Assembly (NCBI GenBank): GCA_947452295.1
Contig: CANGCK010000005.1
Coordinates: forward strand, 32,665-96,664
Direction of reading: 5' to 3'
DNA from: Sphingobacteriia bacterium
GTDB lineage: Bacteria; Bacteroidota; Bacteroidia; Chitinophagales; Chitinophagaceae
Length of the DNA: 64,000 nt
In this document: piece by piece, positions 52,176-62,200 of the stretch
Layout of the letters: every line of letters begins with the position of its first letter
Numbering within the stretch: the stretch's first letter is position 1
Notes under the pieces: generated by a model
The model's input: the letters and a program-made list of their open reading frames with translations, nothing else
What the model was told of the DNA's origin: nothing
The model's database searches: none
Program-made: the position numbers and the translations under genes

Positions 52176-52757
52176 CTATTTTTTTAGAATAACCGACACT
52201 TGCAAATTCTCTTTCGGCGATTCAACAATTCTTTTCTTAATTAAAATCATTTCCAACATATTTTTAGCACGTGTATATTGGCTTCTGCTGGTACTTTCAC
52301 CAATTTCCAACATTTCGCCAATCTCCTTATGACTAAATCCTTCAATAGCATATAAATTCAACACCGTTTTATAACCCATTGGCAAAAGTCTGATACATTC
52401 TACTACTTGCCGCCCTTGCATTACCGACGGCATACTCTCTTCTTTTACTTCTAAGCCAGTTGCATTTTCCAAGTGAATACTGTCGTTAAATTTCTTGTTC
52501 TTCTTTAAAATATTTATACAAGTATGTACAACTATTCGCCTAATCCAACCTTCAAAAGAACCTTTATTTTGAAACGTATGTATTTGGGTAAATACTTTGA
52601 TGAATCCCTCTTGCAACATATCTTCTGCATCTTCTCTGCTGTGCCCAAATCGATAACATACACTCAGCATTTTCGGACTGTATCTATTATACAGTTCCCG
52701 CTGTGCGGATGGGTCGTTTTTAATACAGCCTACCAAAATGGATTGCTCTGTCATCAA
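52176..52757 (-). CDS. ECF-type RNA polymerase sigma factor
   Basis: A 193-residue sigma factor. Region 2 occupies about residues 20-85 with LYNRYSPKMLSVCYRFGHSREDAEDMLQEGFIKVF, the core-binding helix, and GSFEGWIRRIVVHTCINILKK, the -10 recognition part. Region 4 lies at about 120-175 with LLPMGYKTVLNLYAIEGFSHKEIGEMLEIGESTSRSQYTRAKNML as its helix-turn-helix. It heads a minus-strand operon of sigma factor, anti-sigma-like protein, lipoprotein and uvrC. The target regulon is not visible. In the divergent gap the rightward TonB-dependent receptor gene has a strong-looking promoter of its own. Confidence 0.92.
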   Translation of the reverse strand: MMTEQSILVGCIKNDPSAQRELYNRYSPKMLSVCYRFGHSREDAEDMLQEGFIKVFTQIHTFQNKGSFEGWIRRIVVHTCINILKKNKKFNDSIHLENATGLEVKEESMPSVMQGRQVVECIRLLPMGYKTVLNLYAIEGFSHKEIGEMLEIGESTSRSQYTRAKNMLEMILIKKRIVESPKENLQVSVILKK

Positions 52758-52903
52758 GGGAATTTTATCCCTAAATATAAGACATATTTTACGTTTTTAT
52801 GCTGCATCTACCTATCAATGAAGCTTAAAAAACTGTGAAACTGATCAATATCATACCACAGAATAAAAAAAACAGCATAAATCCATTGAAAATTTTACAA
52901 TAT

Positions 52904-52937
52904 TTTGCAACAACGTGTCAAATAACATATACATTTG
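52904..52937 (+). promoter_or_regulatory. Promoter of the TonB-dependent receptor with a repeated element
   Basis: TTTG at 52904-52907 and TACATTTG at 52930-52937 are 22 bp apart and both match the Bacteroidota consensus. The sequence TTTGCAAC follows at each box: TTTGCAACAACGTG from 52904 and TTTGCAACGTTGTG from 52934, the second holding the palindrome CAACGTTG. This repeated word overlapping both boxes could be a regulator site. Confidence 0.5.
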
Positions 52938-52998
52938 CAACGTTGTGGCAAAAAAAACGCATTTAATTGATTTGTATATTTTTTTTAATACTATTAAA

Positions 52999-55491
52999 AT
53001 GTTTACAGGAATACTTTATTTGACCAAAATCATCAAAAATAATCAAGGTCAATTCCATTCATTTATATATGTTTTTTTAATTTTTATAAGTCCTGTTTTT
53101 ACTTCATATAACGCCTATGCAAAGTCAGCAAGAACGGTAAATCCGCTTTCAATAGAAAAAAGCAGATTAACAGGCAAGGTAATAGATGCCTCAACCGGCA
53201 AACCTTTACAAGGCGCAGTTGTATTTATTCATGAATTAAAAATTGGAACCACAACTGATGTTGATGGAAATTTTACTACTTCAGAAGTACCTAATGGTAA
53301 ATATTTAGTTGAAGTTTCTTTTATAGGATTTGCTTCCTTTTTGGAAACGATCAATATAAACGGGTTCACACCGATAAGTTTTCAATTGAAATATGCAGTG
53401 GTAGAAAATGAAGGGGTTACCGTTACGGGTGTAGCTTCTGCTACTAAAATTAAACAATCACCTCAACCCATTACTATTGTAAAGAAAAACATATTATTCA
53501 GCAATGCTTCTTCCGGAATAATAGAATCTTTATCGCATTTGGTACCCGGCATTGCTTCATTAAACACTGGAGTGGCTATTGCTAAACCGGTAATTCGTGG
53601 CTTAAGTTACAATAGGGTAATTACCATTCATGATGGAATAAGGCAGGAAGGACAACAGTGGGGAGATGAACATGGAATTGAAGTTGATGAATATAGTATT
53701 CAAAAAGTTGAAGTACTAAAAGGGCCGGCTTCATTATTATACGGTAGTGATGGAATGGGTGGAGCTTTACATCTAATTACCAATACACCTGTTGCTGCAG
53801 GGGAGATATCGGGTAATTTACTCGCCCAATACAATGCCAATAATCAGTTATGGGGCAATCACCTCAATATAGCGGGGCATTTAAAAAATGGTTTTAATTG
53901 GAACATTTATGGAACCAATAAGGTTGCAAAAGATTATCACAATAAATACGATGCAAAAGTTTTGAATAGCCGTTTTAATGAACACAATTTTGGCGGATAT
54001 ATTGGGTTCAATAAATCTTGGGGATACAGTCATTTATTAATTAGTAATTTCAATCAACGAATTGGTGTTGTTGATGGGATGCGCGATTCGGCAACGGGTA
54101 AATTTTTAATATATAGTGAAACGCAATTGGCTCGTATTGCAACCGAAACAGAATTAAACAGCAGCGCAATAAATACCCCTTATCAACACGTGCAACATTT
54201 TAAAATTGCGTTAGACAATAATATAGCATTAGGCAGTGGCCGGTTGGCTGTTAATGTGGGCTATCAAAAAAATAGTAGAAAAGAATTTGCCAATGCATTG
54301 ATGCCCAATACACCCGATTTACATTTTAATTTAGGTACAATAAATTATCATGTTTTGTATCAATTAAAAGAAAATAAAGGTTGGAAAAAATCATTTGGCG
54401 TAAATGGAATGTTGCAACAAAATCGCAATCTTGCTGAAGAACAATTAATCCCTGCTTATCATTTATTTGATATAGGTGGGTTTGCTTACGTAAAAAAGAG
54501 CTTTTCCAATAAAGTTACTATTAGTGGTGGGTTGAGATATGATTATAGAAATTTACAAACAGAAGGATTATTGGAAAGTGGCAATGTACCCAAATTTATT
54601 GCCTTACAAAAACAATACAGTAATTGGAGTGGAAGTATTGGCTTAAGTTACAATGCATCTGAGTGGTTAACTTTTAAAACCAATATTGCCAGAGGGTTTA
54701 GAGCACCCACTGTTTCTGAATTATCCAGCAATGGAACACATGAAGGAACCAATAGGTATGAATTAGGCGATCAACACTTAACAACAGAATCTTCCTTGCA
54801 ATTTGATGCAGGTGTAGAAATTAATACAGAGCATATTGGTTTTATGTTCAATGCATTTTACAATACAATCAACAATTATATTTATTACAGCAAGTTAGCT
54901 AGTGTTTTAGGTGGTGATTCTTTAATTGATGCAAACGGAACTTTTAATACCGCTTTTAAGTTTAAACAATTTGACGCTACATTATATGGTTTTGAAGCTA
55001 AGTTAGATGTACATCCACATCCGTTCGATTGGCTACATTTTTCTAATTCTTTTGCCATGGTAAATGCACAATTTACAAATCCTGTTGAAGGGGCTACTTA
55101 TTTACCTTTTATACCACCAGCAAGATTACTTACCGAAATACGAGGAAACTTTAAGCATATTGGAAAACTGCTTAATGATGTTTATGTAAAATTTGAAATT
55201 GACAATATGTTTTCGCAGCAAAAAATATTTACTGCATATGATACCGAAACCGCAACTGCCGGCTATACGCTCCTGAATATTGGAGGGGGGATGGATTTTA
55301 AAATCAAGCACAACAAATTGTTGTCGTTGTATATTTCTTTGAATAATTTGTTAGATGTTGCCTATCAAAATCATTTGAGTAGATTAAAATATACCGATGT
55401 AAATATACCCACAGGCAGAATGGGCGTTTTTAATATGGGTAGAAATTTTACGGTAAAATGTAATATTCCATTGAATTTTAAGGCGCATTAA
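52999..55491 (+). CDS. TonB-dependent receptor with CarboxypepD_reg-like domain
   Basis: An 830-residue outer-membrane receptor. A hydrophobic export signal lies at residues about 18-40, then a CarboxypepD_reg-like beta sandwich (about 52-120: RLTGKVIDASTGKPLQGAVV, TDVDGNFTTSEVPNGKYLVEV). The plug follows (about 140-260: PQPITIVKKNILF, LVPGIASLNTGVAIAKPVIRGL, IQKVEVLKGPASLLYGSDGMGG), then the barrel to the end. RQEGQQWGDEHGIEVDEYS is a plug segment seen in metal-linked receptors, so a metal or metallophore ligand is possible. ATG 52999 is chosen; a GTG at 52915 would overlap the promoter. The substrate is unknown, and no SusD partner is adjacent, arguing against a glycan receptor. Confidence 0.88.
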   Translation: MFTGILYLTKIIKNNQGQFHSFIYVFLIFISPVFTSYNAYAKSARTVNPLSIEKSRLTGKVIDASTGKPLQGAVVFIHELKIGTTTDVDGNFTTSEVPNGKYLVEVSFIGFASFLETININGFTPISFQLKYAVVENEGVTVTGVASATKIKQSPQPITIVKKNILFSNASSGIIESLSHLVPGIASLNTGVAIAKPVIRGLSYNRVITIHDGIRQEGQQWGDEHGIEVDEYSIQKVEVLKGPASLLYGSDGMGGALHLITNTPVAAGEISGNLLAQYNANNQLWGNHLNIAGHLKNGFNWNIYGTNKVAKDYHNKYDAKVLNSRFNEHNFGGYIGFNKSWGYSHLLISNFNQRIGVVDGMRDSATGKFLIYSETQLARIATETELNSSAINTPYQHVQHFKIALDNNIALGSGRLAVNVGYQKNSRKEFANALMPNTPDLHFNLGTINYHVLYQLKENKGWKKSFGVNGMLQQNRNLAEEQLIPAYHLFDIGGFAYVKKSFSNKVTISGGLRYDYRNLQTEGLLESGNVPKFIALQKQYSNWSGSIGLSYNASEWLTFKTNIARGFRAPTVSELSSNGTHEGTNRYELGDQHLTTESSLQFDAGVEINTEHIGFMFNAFYNTINNYIYYSKLASVLGGDSLIDANGTFNTAFKFKQFDATLYGFEAKLDVHPHPFDWLHFSNSFAMVNAQFTNPVEGATYLPFIPPARLLTEIRGNFKHIGKLLNDVYVKFEIDNMFSQQKIFTAYDTETATAGYTLLNIGGGMDFKIKHNKLLSLYISLNNLLDVAYQNHLSRLKYTDVNIPTGRMGVFNMGRNFTVKCNIPLNFKAH

Positions 55492-55586
55492 ATAAGTTCC
55501 CTATTTTTACATAATAATGGCTAATGATATGCCAAAACTCATAGCAAATTGTTATAGGCGCATTTCTACATTTTTACATTGGGCAA

Positions 55587-58439
55587 ATGAAAAAACCACT
55601 GCTTGTATTTTTACTATCCTTTTTGGCATTCATTGAATTAAACGCTCAAATTAAGTATACAATAGAACATATAGGAATTGATAATGGCTTACCCTCAAGT
55701 GGTATTAAAGGAATCCAATACGATGATCAATCCGGGTTTTTATGGATAGGTACCGAAACAGGAATAGTTAGATACAATGGATCTAGTTTATATACATTTT
55801 CTGGAAATATAAACGGCACAAATACCCCGGTAAGTATTGGTAATGTATTAAGACAAACTGATGGATCTATTTTTTGTTACAATGAAAATTACAACTGTTT
55901 TGCTACTCAAGAAAATCGGTTGATAGAATTAAAAGATGTGAAATTTGATCTTTATCACAATGAATTAAAGTTCAACAATACTTTAAAATTAAAATCTAAG
56001 GATTATCCACGACAGGCATTATATGAAAGAGTTTTGCTTAATTGGAATAAGCATTTGTATATTTTAATGTCTAATAAAATTTATAAGATTAGTAGTAAAG
56101 ACCAACAATCTTTGGAGTTGTTGTTTGACCCGCATAAAAAAATCAACTGCTTTATTTTGAACAATCGGTTTCTAGTTATTGATGAATTCAATCATATTTC
56201 TGAATTAACTATAAAAAACAATAAAATACAACTTACTACAAAAGGGCAACTTGGTTTAAACCAACATTTAGTGAATGATTTTGGATTGAATTTATTTCAG
56301 CCATTTCAACTTCAATCAGATAGTGCGGCTTATATAATTAACAGTGGAAGATTAATTAAATTAAATTTCAATAATGGGAAAATCAACCAAGAGGTCATTA
56401 GCGATCAGTTGTCAAAAGAAGAAAAATTTAATTACTTCAGTTACAATAAAAAAGAAAATGTTTATTTTTTAGGAACAGAGAACAATGGAATGTATGTATT
56501 AAGACCAAAATATTTTTATAATAATACAACAAAAATACATTCTTTTTCAGATCGTCAATCAACCTATGCACAGGTTGAAATTAAAGAAGGGGTTGTTCAA
56601 ACGAACGACATGGATGTTTTTAAAAGTGCTCCTAATGTTACTGATAAATATTACTTGTTTAAAAAACCTGTAAGGGAAGTGTTTTCAATTATCAGTGACA
56701 GTATTTTGTATTATTGTAACGATTCTATTAATATATACGATTTAAAAAAGAATAAGCCAATCTATTCTATTTTTAATGAATACAGTATCGAAAACTTATT
56801 TGTGAAAGTTAATGGGATTGTATACATTGTTAATTGGCAGTTTATCGGGCATTTTACAGATGAATTCAACATTATAAAAGATTATACTTTTTCAAAAAAC
56901 AACAATCCCCAAGAACGTTTTTTTGATGTAATTCAGGTTGATAATAATAGTTTTTATATCGCTTATACTAGTGGAGTTTACAAATACATCATCGATAAAA
57001 AAAACATTCAACCTATTCCATTTGAAAGAGATGAAAAAATAAAAGTAAAAGCATTTTATCCATATAAAAAACGCATCCTGATTACTACTTCAAAAAAGGG
57101 ACTTTATTATATAGAAAATGATCAAATACATAAAATTAATATTGGCCTTAATACAGGTCTGAAATCGGCTCACTGTATTTTGAAAGACACATTAGACAGA
57201 TTATGGATCAGTACAAATACTGGCATATATTTTACAGAACATCATTCTTTTGATAATATTTTTAACAGTAAAGACTATGCGCCAATATTTAATTATATGG
57301 GTACAGCAGATGGCATGACAATTGCAGAACTTAACAGCGGTTGCAAGCCTTGCGGCATAATTTTAAAAAGCGGAAATATTTCATTCCCTAGCGTTAAAGG
57401 CTTAGTTCAGTTTAATCCTTATTTAATTAAAAGCCCTACAATTAACAATACCATATATTTAGACGAGTTGGTTTTAGATGATACGCTTAAGGTTACTAAT
57501 CTCGATAGTTTAAATCAGCTTAGCTACAGTACTAATAAACTGAGCTTTTATTTTGCATTGGGTAATTTGTTTTCCAATCGGAGTCAAATTTTTCAATATA
57601 GTGTAGACAATTCAAAAGAATGGTTACTATTCAACAAAAGTACATCATTAATAGATTTATATAAGCCCGAATATGGTAGTCACCAATTGGTTATACGATG
57701 GATAGATGCTAAAGATGAAAAGTATCATTATAAAATAATTAAGTATACAATTTTAAAACCTTGGTTCAAACAAACTTGGTTTTATAGTGTATTGTTAATG
57801 GCTTTGATATTTTGTATTTATTTTGTGTTTAAACTCCAACATAAATATTTTAAAAGGAAACTGCAGTTAAGAACCCAAATATCATATGATATACATGATA
57901 CGGTTGGCACATCTTTAACAAGGGCAATAAAGACCTCAGAAAAATTAGTAGCTATCAATCAATCTAAAGAAGCATTCCTCATTGCTCAATTTTGTAGAGA
58001 TGCATCCCAAAATTTTAGAGATGCAATGTGGAGCTTAGATGAAAATACCGACAAGGTTGTAAATGTTATTGACCGTATTGCTGAAGTAGCACATCTTAGT
58101 TTTCAGGAAACGGATTTTGAGATTTTTGTAAATAATAAAATAAAAAATAATAAAAATATAAATTGGTCGGTAAAAACTAAAAGAGGTATTATGCTTATTG
58201 TAAGGGAAGCATTTAATAATATTTTAAAACATTCTAATGGTGATACTGTTACAATTAACTTTACTGAATCGGGAAGTAAAATAGCAATCAATATCAACGA
58301 TAATGGAACAACAACAGAGAATAGTAAAATGACCTATGGGATAGGTTTAAAAAGTATGCAAAACAGAGCAAATAAAATAAATGCTGCTTTAGTAGTTGAT
58401 CAACAGGTTGATGGATATTCATTAAAAATAATCATTTAA
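55587..58439 (+). CDS. Sensor histidine kinase with periplasmic beta-propeller, HisKA_3 type
   Basis: A 950-residue membrane sensor. After a signal peptide (LLVFLLSFLAFIELNA) come about 600 residues of Reg_prop-type beta-propeller repeats; the first reads GLPSSGIKGIQYDDQSGFLWIGTETGIVRYNG, and a later one LDRLWISTNTGIYF. A Y_Y_Y-like domain follows near residues 640-720. One membrane helix lies at about 733-751 (WFYSVLLMALIFCIYFVF). The cytoplasmic part has the HisKA_3 phosphoacceptor His770 in SYDIHDTVGTSL and a HATPase with N box REAFNNILKHS near 873-883 and G1 box NINDNG near 903-908. It is paired with the LuxR-type regulator 8 bp downstream. The signal sensed is unknown. Confidence 0.92.
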   Translation: MKKPLLVFLLSFLAFIELNAQIKYTIEHIGIDNGLPSSGIKGIQYDDQSGFLWIGTETGIVRYNGSSLYTFSGNINGTNTPVSIGNVLRQTDGSIFCYNENYNCFATQENRLIELKDVKFDLYHNELKFNNTLKLKSKDYPRQALYERVLLNWNKHLYILMSNKIYKISSKDQQSLELLFDPHKKINCFILNNRFLVIDEFNHISELTIKNNKIQLTTKGQLGLNQHLVNDFGLNLFQPFQLQSDSAAYIINSGRLIKLNFNNGKINQEVISDQLSKEEKFNYFSYNKKENVYFLGTENNGMYVLRPKYFYNNTTKIHSFSDRQSTYAQVEIKEGVVQTNDMDVFKSAPNVTDKYYLFKKPVREVFSIISDSILYYCNDSINIYDLKKNKPIYSIFNEYSIENLFVKVNGIVYIVNWQFIGHFTDEFNIIKDYTFSKNNNPQERFFDVIQVDNNSFYIAYTSGVYKYIIDKKNIQPIPFERDEKIKVKAFYPYKKRILITTSKKGLYYIENDQIHKINIGLNTGLKSAHCILKDTLDRLWISTNTGIYFTEHHSFDNIFNSKDYAPIFNYMGTADGMTIAELNSGCKPCGIILKSGNISFPSVKGLVQFNPYLIKSPTINNTIYLDELVLDDTLKVTNLDSLNQLSYSTNKLSFYFALGNLFSNRSQIFQYSVDNSKEWLLFNKSTSLIDLYKPEYGSHQLVIRWIDAKDEKYHYKIIKYTILKPWFKQTWFYSVLLMALIFCIYFVFKLQHKYFKRKLQLRTQISYDIHDTVGTSLTRAIKTSEKLVAINQSKEAFLIAQFCRDASQNFRDAMWSLDENTDKVVNVIDRIAEVAHLSFQETDFEIFVNNKIKNNKNINWSVKTKRGIMLIVREAFNNILKHSNGDTVTINFTESGSKIAININDNGTTTENSKMTYGIGLKSMQNRANKINAALVVDQQVDGYSLKIII

Positions 58440-58447
58440 AATTAGTT

Positions 58448-59071
58448 ATGATTAATTTAGTAATTATAGAAGATGACGCTTATTTAAGTGAGTCTATTGC
58501 CTATGATATTAATGCCAAAAAAGGATTTAACATCATTAAATTATATTATAGTATTGAAGAACTAGAAAATACGCATGAATCAGTAACGATAAAGCCCGAT
58601 ATTGTATTCTTAGACATTGTATTACCTGGAAAGTCTGGAATTGAGGCAATACCTTTTATTAAATCCATTTGGCCTGATACAAATATTTTAATGATTAGTG
58701 TTTTAGAAGATGGTAATAGTATTTACAGTGCGCTATGTGAAGGTGCAATTGGCTATATAACAAAGGATCTTTCGAATCAGCAAATTATTAATACTTTAAT
58801 AGATGTATATGATGGAAAAGGTGCAATGAGTGCGAGTATAGCCAGAAAAGTTGCTGAATCATTTCATCCTAAAATGAAAATCGCTGAAAATTTAAGTACT
58901 AGGGAATTAGAAATAGTGACTGCTATTTTAGATGGTCTTAGCTACAAGTTAATTGCCAATAAATTGGGCATTTCAATAGATACAGTTAAAAAACATATTA
59001 AAAATATTTATTTAAAATTGCAAATAAATAGCAAGTCACAATTAATGAAGATGTATATCAATAGAATATAG
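58448..59071 (+). CDS. LuxR/NarL-type response regulator
   Basis: A 207-residue response regulator. The receiver domain (residues about 1-120) begins INLVIIEDDAYLSES with the acidic pair at 9-10, has the phosphoacceptor Asp56 in IVFLDIVLPGKSG, and the conserved Lys in GYITKDLS. The LuxR-type helix-turn-helix (about 140-205) reads LSTRELEIVTAILDGLSYKLIANKLG and then SIDTVKKHIKNIYLKL. It lies 8 bp after the sensor kinase gene, its cognate partner. A hairpin terminator begins 32 bp after the stop, and the next gene is the giant repeat protein, which could be a target. Confidence 0.94.
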   Translation: MINLVIIEDDAYLSESIAYDINAKKGFNIIKLYYSIEELENTHESVTIKPDIVFLDIVLPGKSGIEAIPFIKSIWPDTNILMISVLEDGNSIYSALCEGAIGYITKDLSNQQIINTLIDVYDGKGAMSASIARKVAESFHPKMKIAENLSTRELEIVTAILDGLSYKLIANKLGISIDTVKKHIKNIYLKLQINSKSQLMKMYINRI

Positions 59072-59103
59072 ATTATAAATAAAAATAATTTAATAAACTG
59101 CAT

Positions 59104-59140
59104 AAAATAGGGTACACAAAGAGGTACCCTATTTTATTTT
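59104..59140 (+). terminator. Terminator after the two-component genes
   Basis: AAAATAGGGTAC (59104-59115), 8-base loop, GTACCCTATTTT (59124-59135), then ATTTT: a perfect 12-bp stem followed by T-rich sequence. The A/T flanks allow action in both directions. It isolates the two-component pair from the giant gene. Confidence 0.85.
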
Positions 59141-59214
59141 GATAAGTTTATATATGTTCTGACCTTTGCGAATTCGTAAAAATCCAAGCTAACTCAATTC
59201 AATAAAATCCGATA

Positions 59215-62200
59215 ATGAAAGCCAAATCGTTATTTCAGTTATTATTATCCAAATCGTTATTAATTATTGTACTCATTGTTTTTTCAACAATTGCTAATGT
59301 ATTGCATGCGCAAACGGTAGGAGGAATGGGTGCCAATGATGACTTTGATGGAGATGGTATTATTAATTCTATAGATTTAGATGATGACAATGATGGGGTG
59401 TTAGATACATCTGAAAGTTCATGTGCTAGTGCATCTACAAGCATGTCGAAATCGGGCATCACTATTTCATCATCTGTTACATGGAACTTTAATGGATCAG
59501 CCACTTTTGCTAATTTATTAGATGGGGTCGATGGAAGTAATAACGTCGCTTATCCGCCATCGAATTTGAATAATCAAACGATTCTTCAGTTCAACTTGCC
59601 TACGGCTAAGGTTTTGAATTTAATTGAATTAGGAAATTATCCTGGTCAAATTCCAATCATTGCAGGTGGAACTTACAAAATTCAAGGATCGAATGATGGA
59701 ACGAGTTGGAGTGATATTGTTGCTTCTCAAACGATTGAAAATACTGCTGCGATTTTTGCGAGCAATAATTCGATCAAATTCAGTATGCCATCGAACAGCA
59801 GTAGCTACTTGAAATACAGAATTTATGGTATCAGTGCAAGTGGCCAAGGTAACTGGGCAAATGAAGTGTACTTCAGAGAAAGTACTTGTTCGGACTTAGA
59901 TACAGACAATGATGGAATTCCGAATCGTTTGGATTTAGATTCAGACGGAGATGGATGTCCGGATGCCAAAGAAGCAGCTGTGTCAGGAACGCTTAACAGT
60001 GATTCTGTTAAGAACGGTGCTAATGGAGCAGTTACTTCCACTACTAGTCTTCCAAATGCTGTTGCAGCGGGTCCTTATGGTGCTAATGGTTTGGCAGATA
60101 ATGTAGAAACTTCATCAGAAAGTGGTGCTGTTTCTTATACTAGTACATATGCTATTTATGCACTTGATAAAACGCTTAATGTTTGTTTAGATAGTGATTC
60201 TGACGGTGTGGGAGATGTGATTGATTTAGATGATGATAACGATGGTGTATTAGATGCAGCAGAAAGATCATGTGTTAGTGCATCTACAAGCATGTCGAAA
60301 TCTGGCATCACTATCTCATCATCTGTTACATGGAACTTTAATGGGTCAGCCACTTTTGCTAATTTATTGGATGGGGTCGATGGCAGTAACAACGTCGCTT
60401 ATCCGCCATCGAATTTGAATAATCAAACGATTCTTCAGTTCAATTTGCCTGCGGCTAAGGTTTTGAATTTAATTGAATTAGGAAATTATCCTGGTCAAAT
60501 TCCAATTCTTGCAGGTGGAACTTACAAAATTCAAGGATCGAATGATGGCACAAATTGGAGCGATATTGTAGCTTCTCAAGTAATCGAAAATACTGCCGCT
60601 ATTTTTGCGAGCAATAATTCGATCAAATTCAGTATGCCGTCGAACGGCAGTAGCTACTTGAAATACAGAATTTATGGTATCAATGCAAGTGGCCAAGGTA
60701 ACTGGGCAAATGAGGTGTATTTCAGAGAAACAAATTGTTCGGACTTAGATACAGACAATGATGGAATTCCGAATCGTTTGGATGTAGATTCAGACGGCGA
60801 TGGTTGTCCTGATGCCAAAGAATCAGGCGTAAATGGAACACTAAATAGTGGGGCTGTTAAAAACGGGTCAGGAGGTGCTGTTACGTCTACTACTACTACT
60901 TCAAGTGCCATTGCAGCAGGTCCTTATGGATCAAATGGTTTAGCGGATAGTGTTGAAACTGCTTCAGAAAGTGGTATAACCAAATACTCATCTACTTATA
61001 CAAAATATGCATTAGATAAATCGATAAACGCTTGTTTAGATTCGGATAGTGATGGCGTTAGTGATGTATTTGATTTAGATGATGACAATGACGGGGTGAT
61101 AGATACTGATGAACAAGCTTGTATTAAAGCTTACCAGCCGACTACAGTAGAAATTACAAAATATAATGCATTTTCTTTGACCTCTAATAACTTTACCAGT
61201 GCACAAAAAACATTGTCTGCAAACTACAATCTCATCAAAGCTGGTGTAATTAATTTACCTCAAACTTTGGCCTCTGTTCATATATCTACTTATGTGCCGG
61301 TTAATAATATTACTTTTTATAATGGTTATTCATCAACGGATGAATCAAATATCAACACTACCATTTTTAAGGTAGTAGTGCCTGCTAATTATCCGACTAT
61401 TAATCAAGAAATTGTAAGAAATATTGTAGATGGTGGTATGGATATATGGCTTAATGGTACAATAGTATCATCAGTTTGTTGTGGTGATGAAGGTGGACCT
61501 AGTGCTCCTATTTCTACAGTAATCACAATAAAAGGAGGTGATGTAATAGAAATGAGAAGTTATAATTCTAAACCGCACCATCAATCTACAAACTTTGTAT
61601 ACTCTCCACCTTCAGCCAGCGCTCCTTGTGGTTATATGGATATAGATACTGATAATGATGGTATACCAAATCGATTGGATTTAGATGCTGATGGGGATGG
61701 TTGTACAGATGCGGTTGAAGCTGGAGTAACTGGCAATAGAAATAGTGGGTCTGTTAAGAATGGTTCTGGCGGTTCTGTTTCGTCCACCACTTCTACTCCA
61801 AATGCAGTCGCTGCAGGCCCTTATGGTGCAAATGGTTTAGCGGATAGTTTGGAAACGGCTTCAGAAAGTGGTGTAATTACTTATACAAACACTTATGCTT
61901 CTTATGCTTTAGATAGTACTGTCAATGCATGTATTGATTCAGATTCTGATGGCGTGCTTGATATATTTGATTTAGATGATGACAATGATGGGGTGTTGGA
62001 TTTAACCGAACAGTTATGTATAAGTGCTGCTACAGGAATGGCTAAAACAGGCATTACAATTACTTCATCAGTAACTTGGAACTATAATGGATCTGCAACT
62101 TTTGCTAATTTATTAGATGGAGTAGATGGTAATAATTATGTAGCATATCCTCCATCTGTATTAAGTAATCAAACCATCCTTCAGTTTAATTTGCCTGCGG

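Noticed and set aside
59235..60911. Open frames on the minus strand across the giant gene (for example 59235-59504, 59823-60041, 60672-60911).
   Set aside because: They repeat with the module period and mirror the Asp/Ser-rich sense frame, which yields Ser/Pro-rich antisense frames. No start context or family resemblance.
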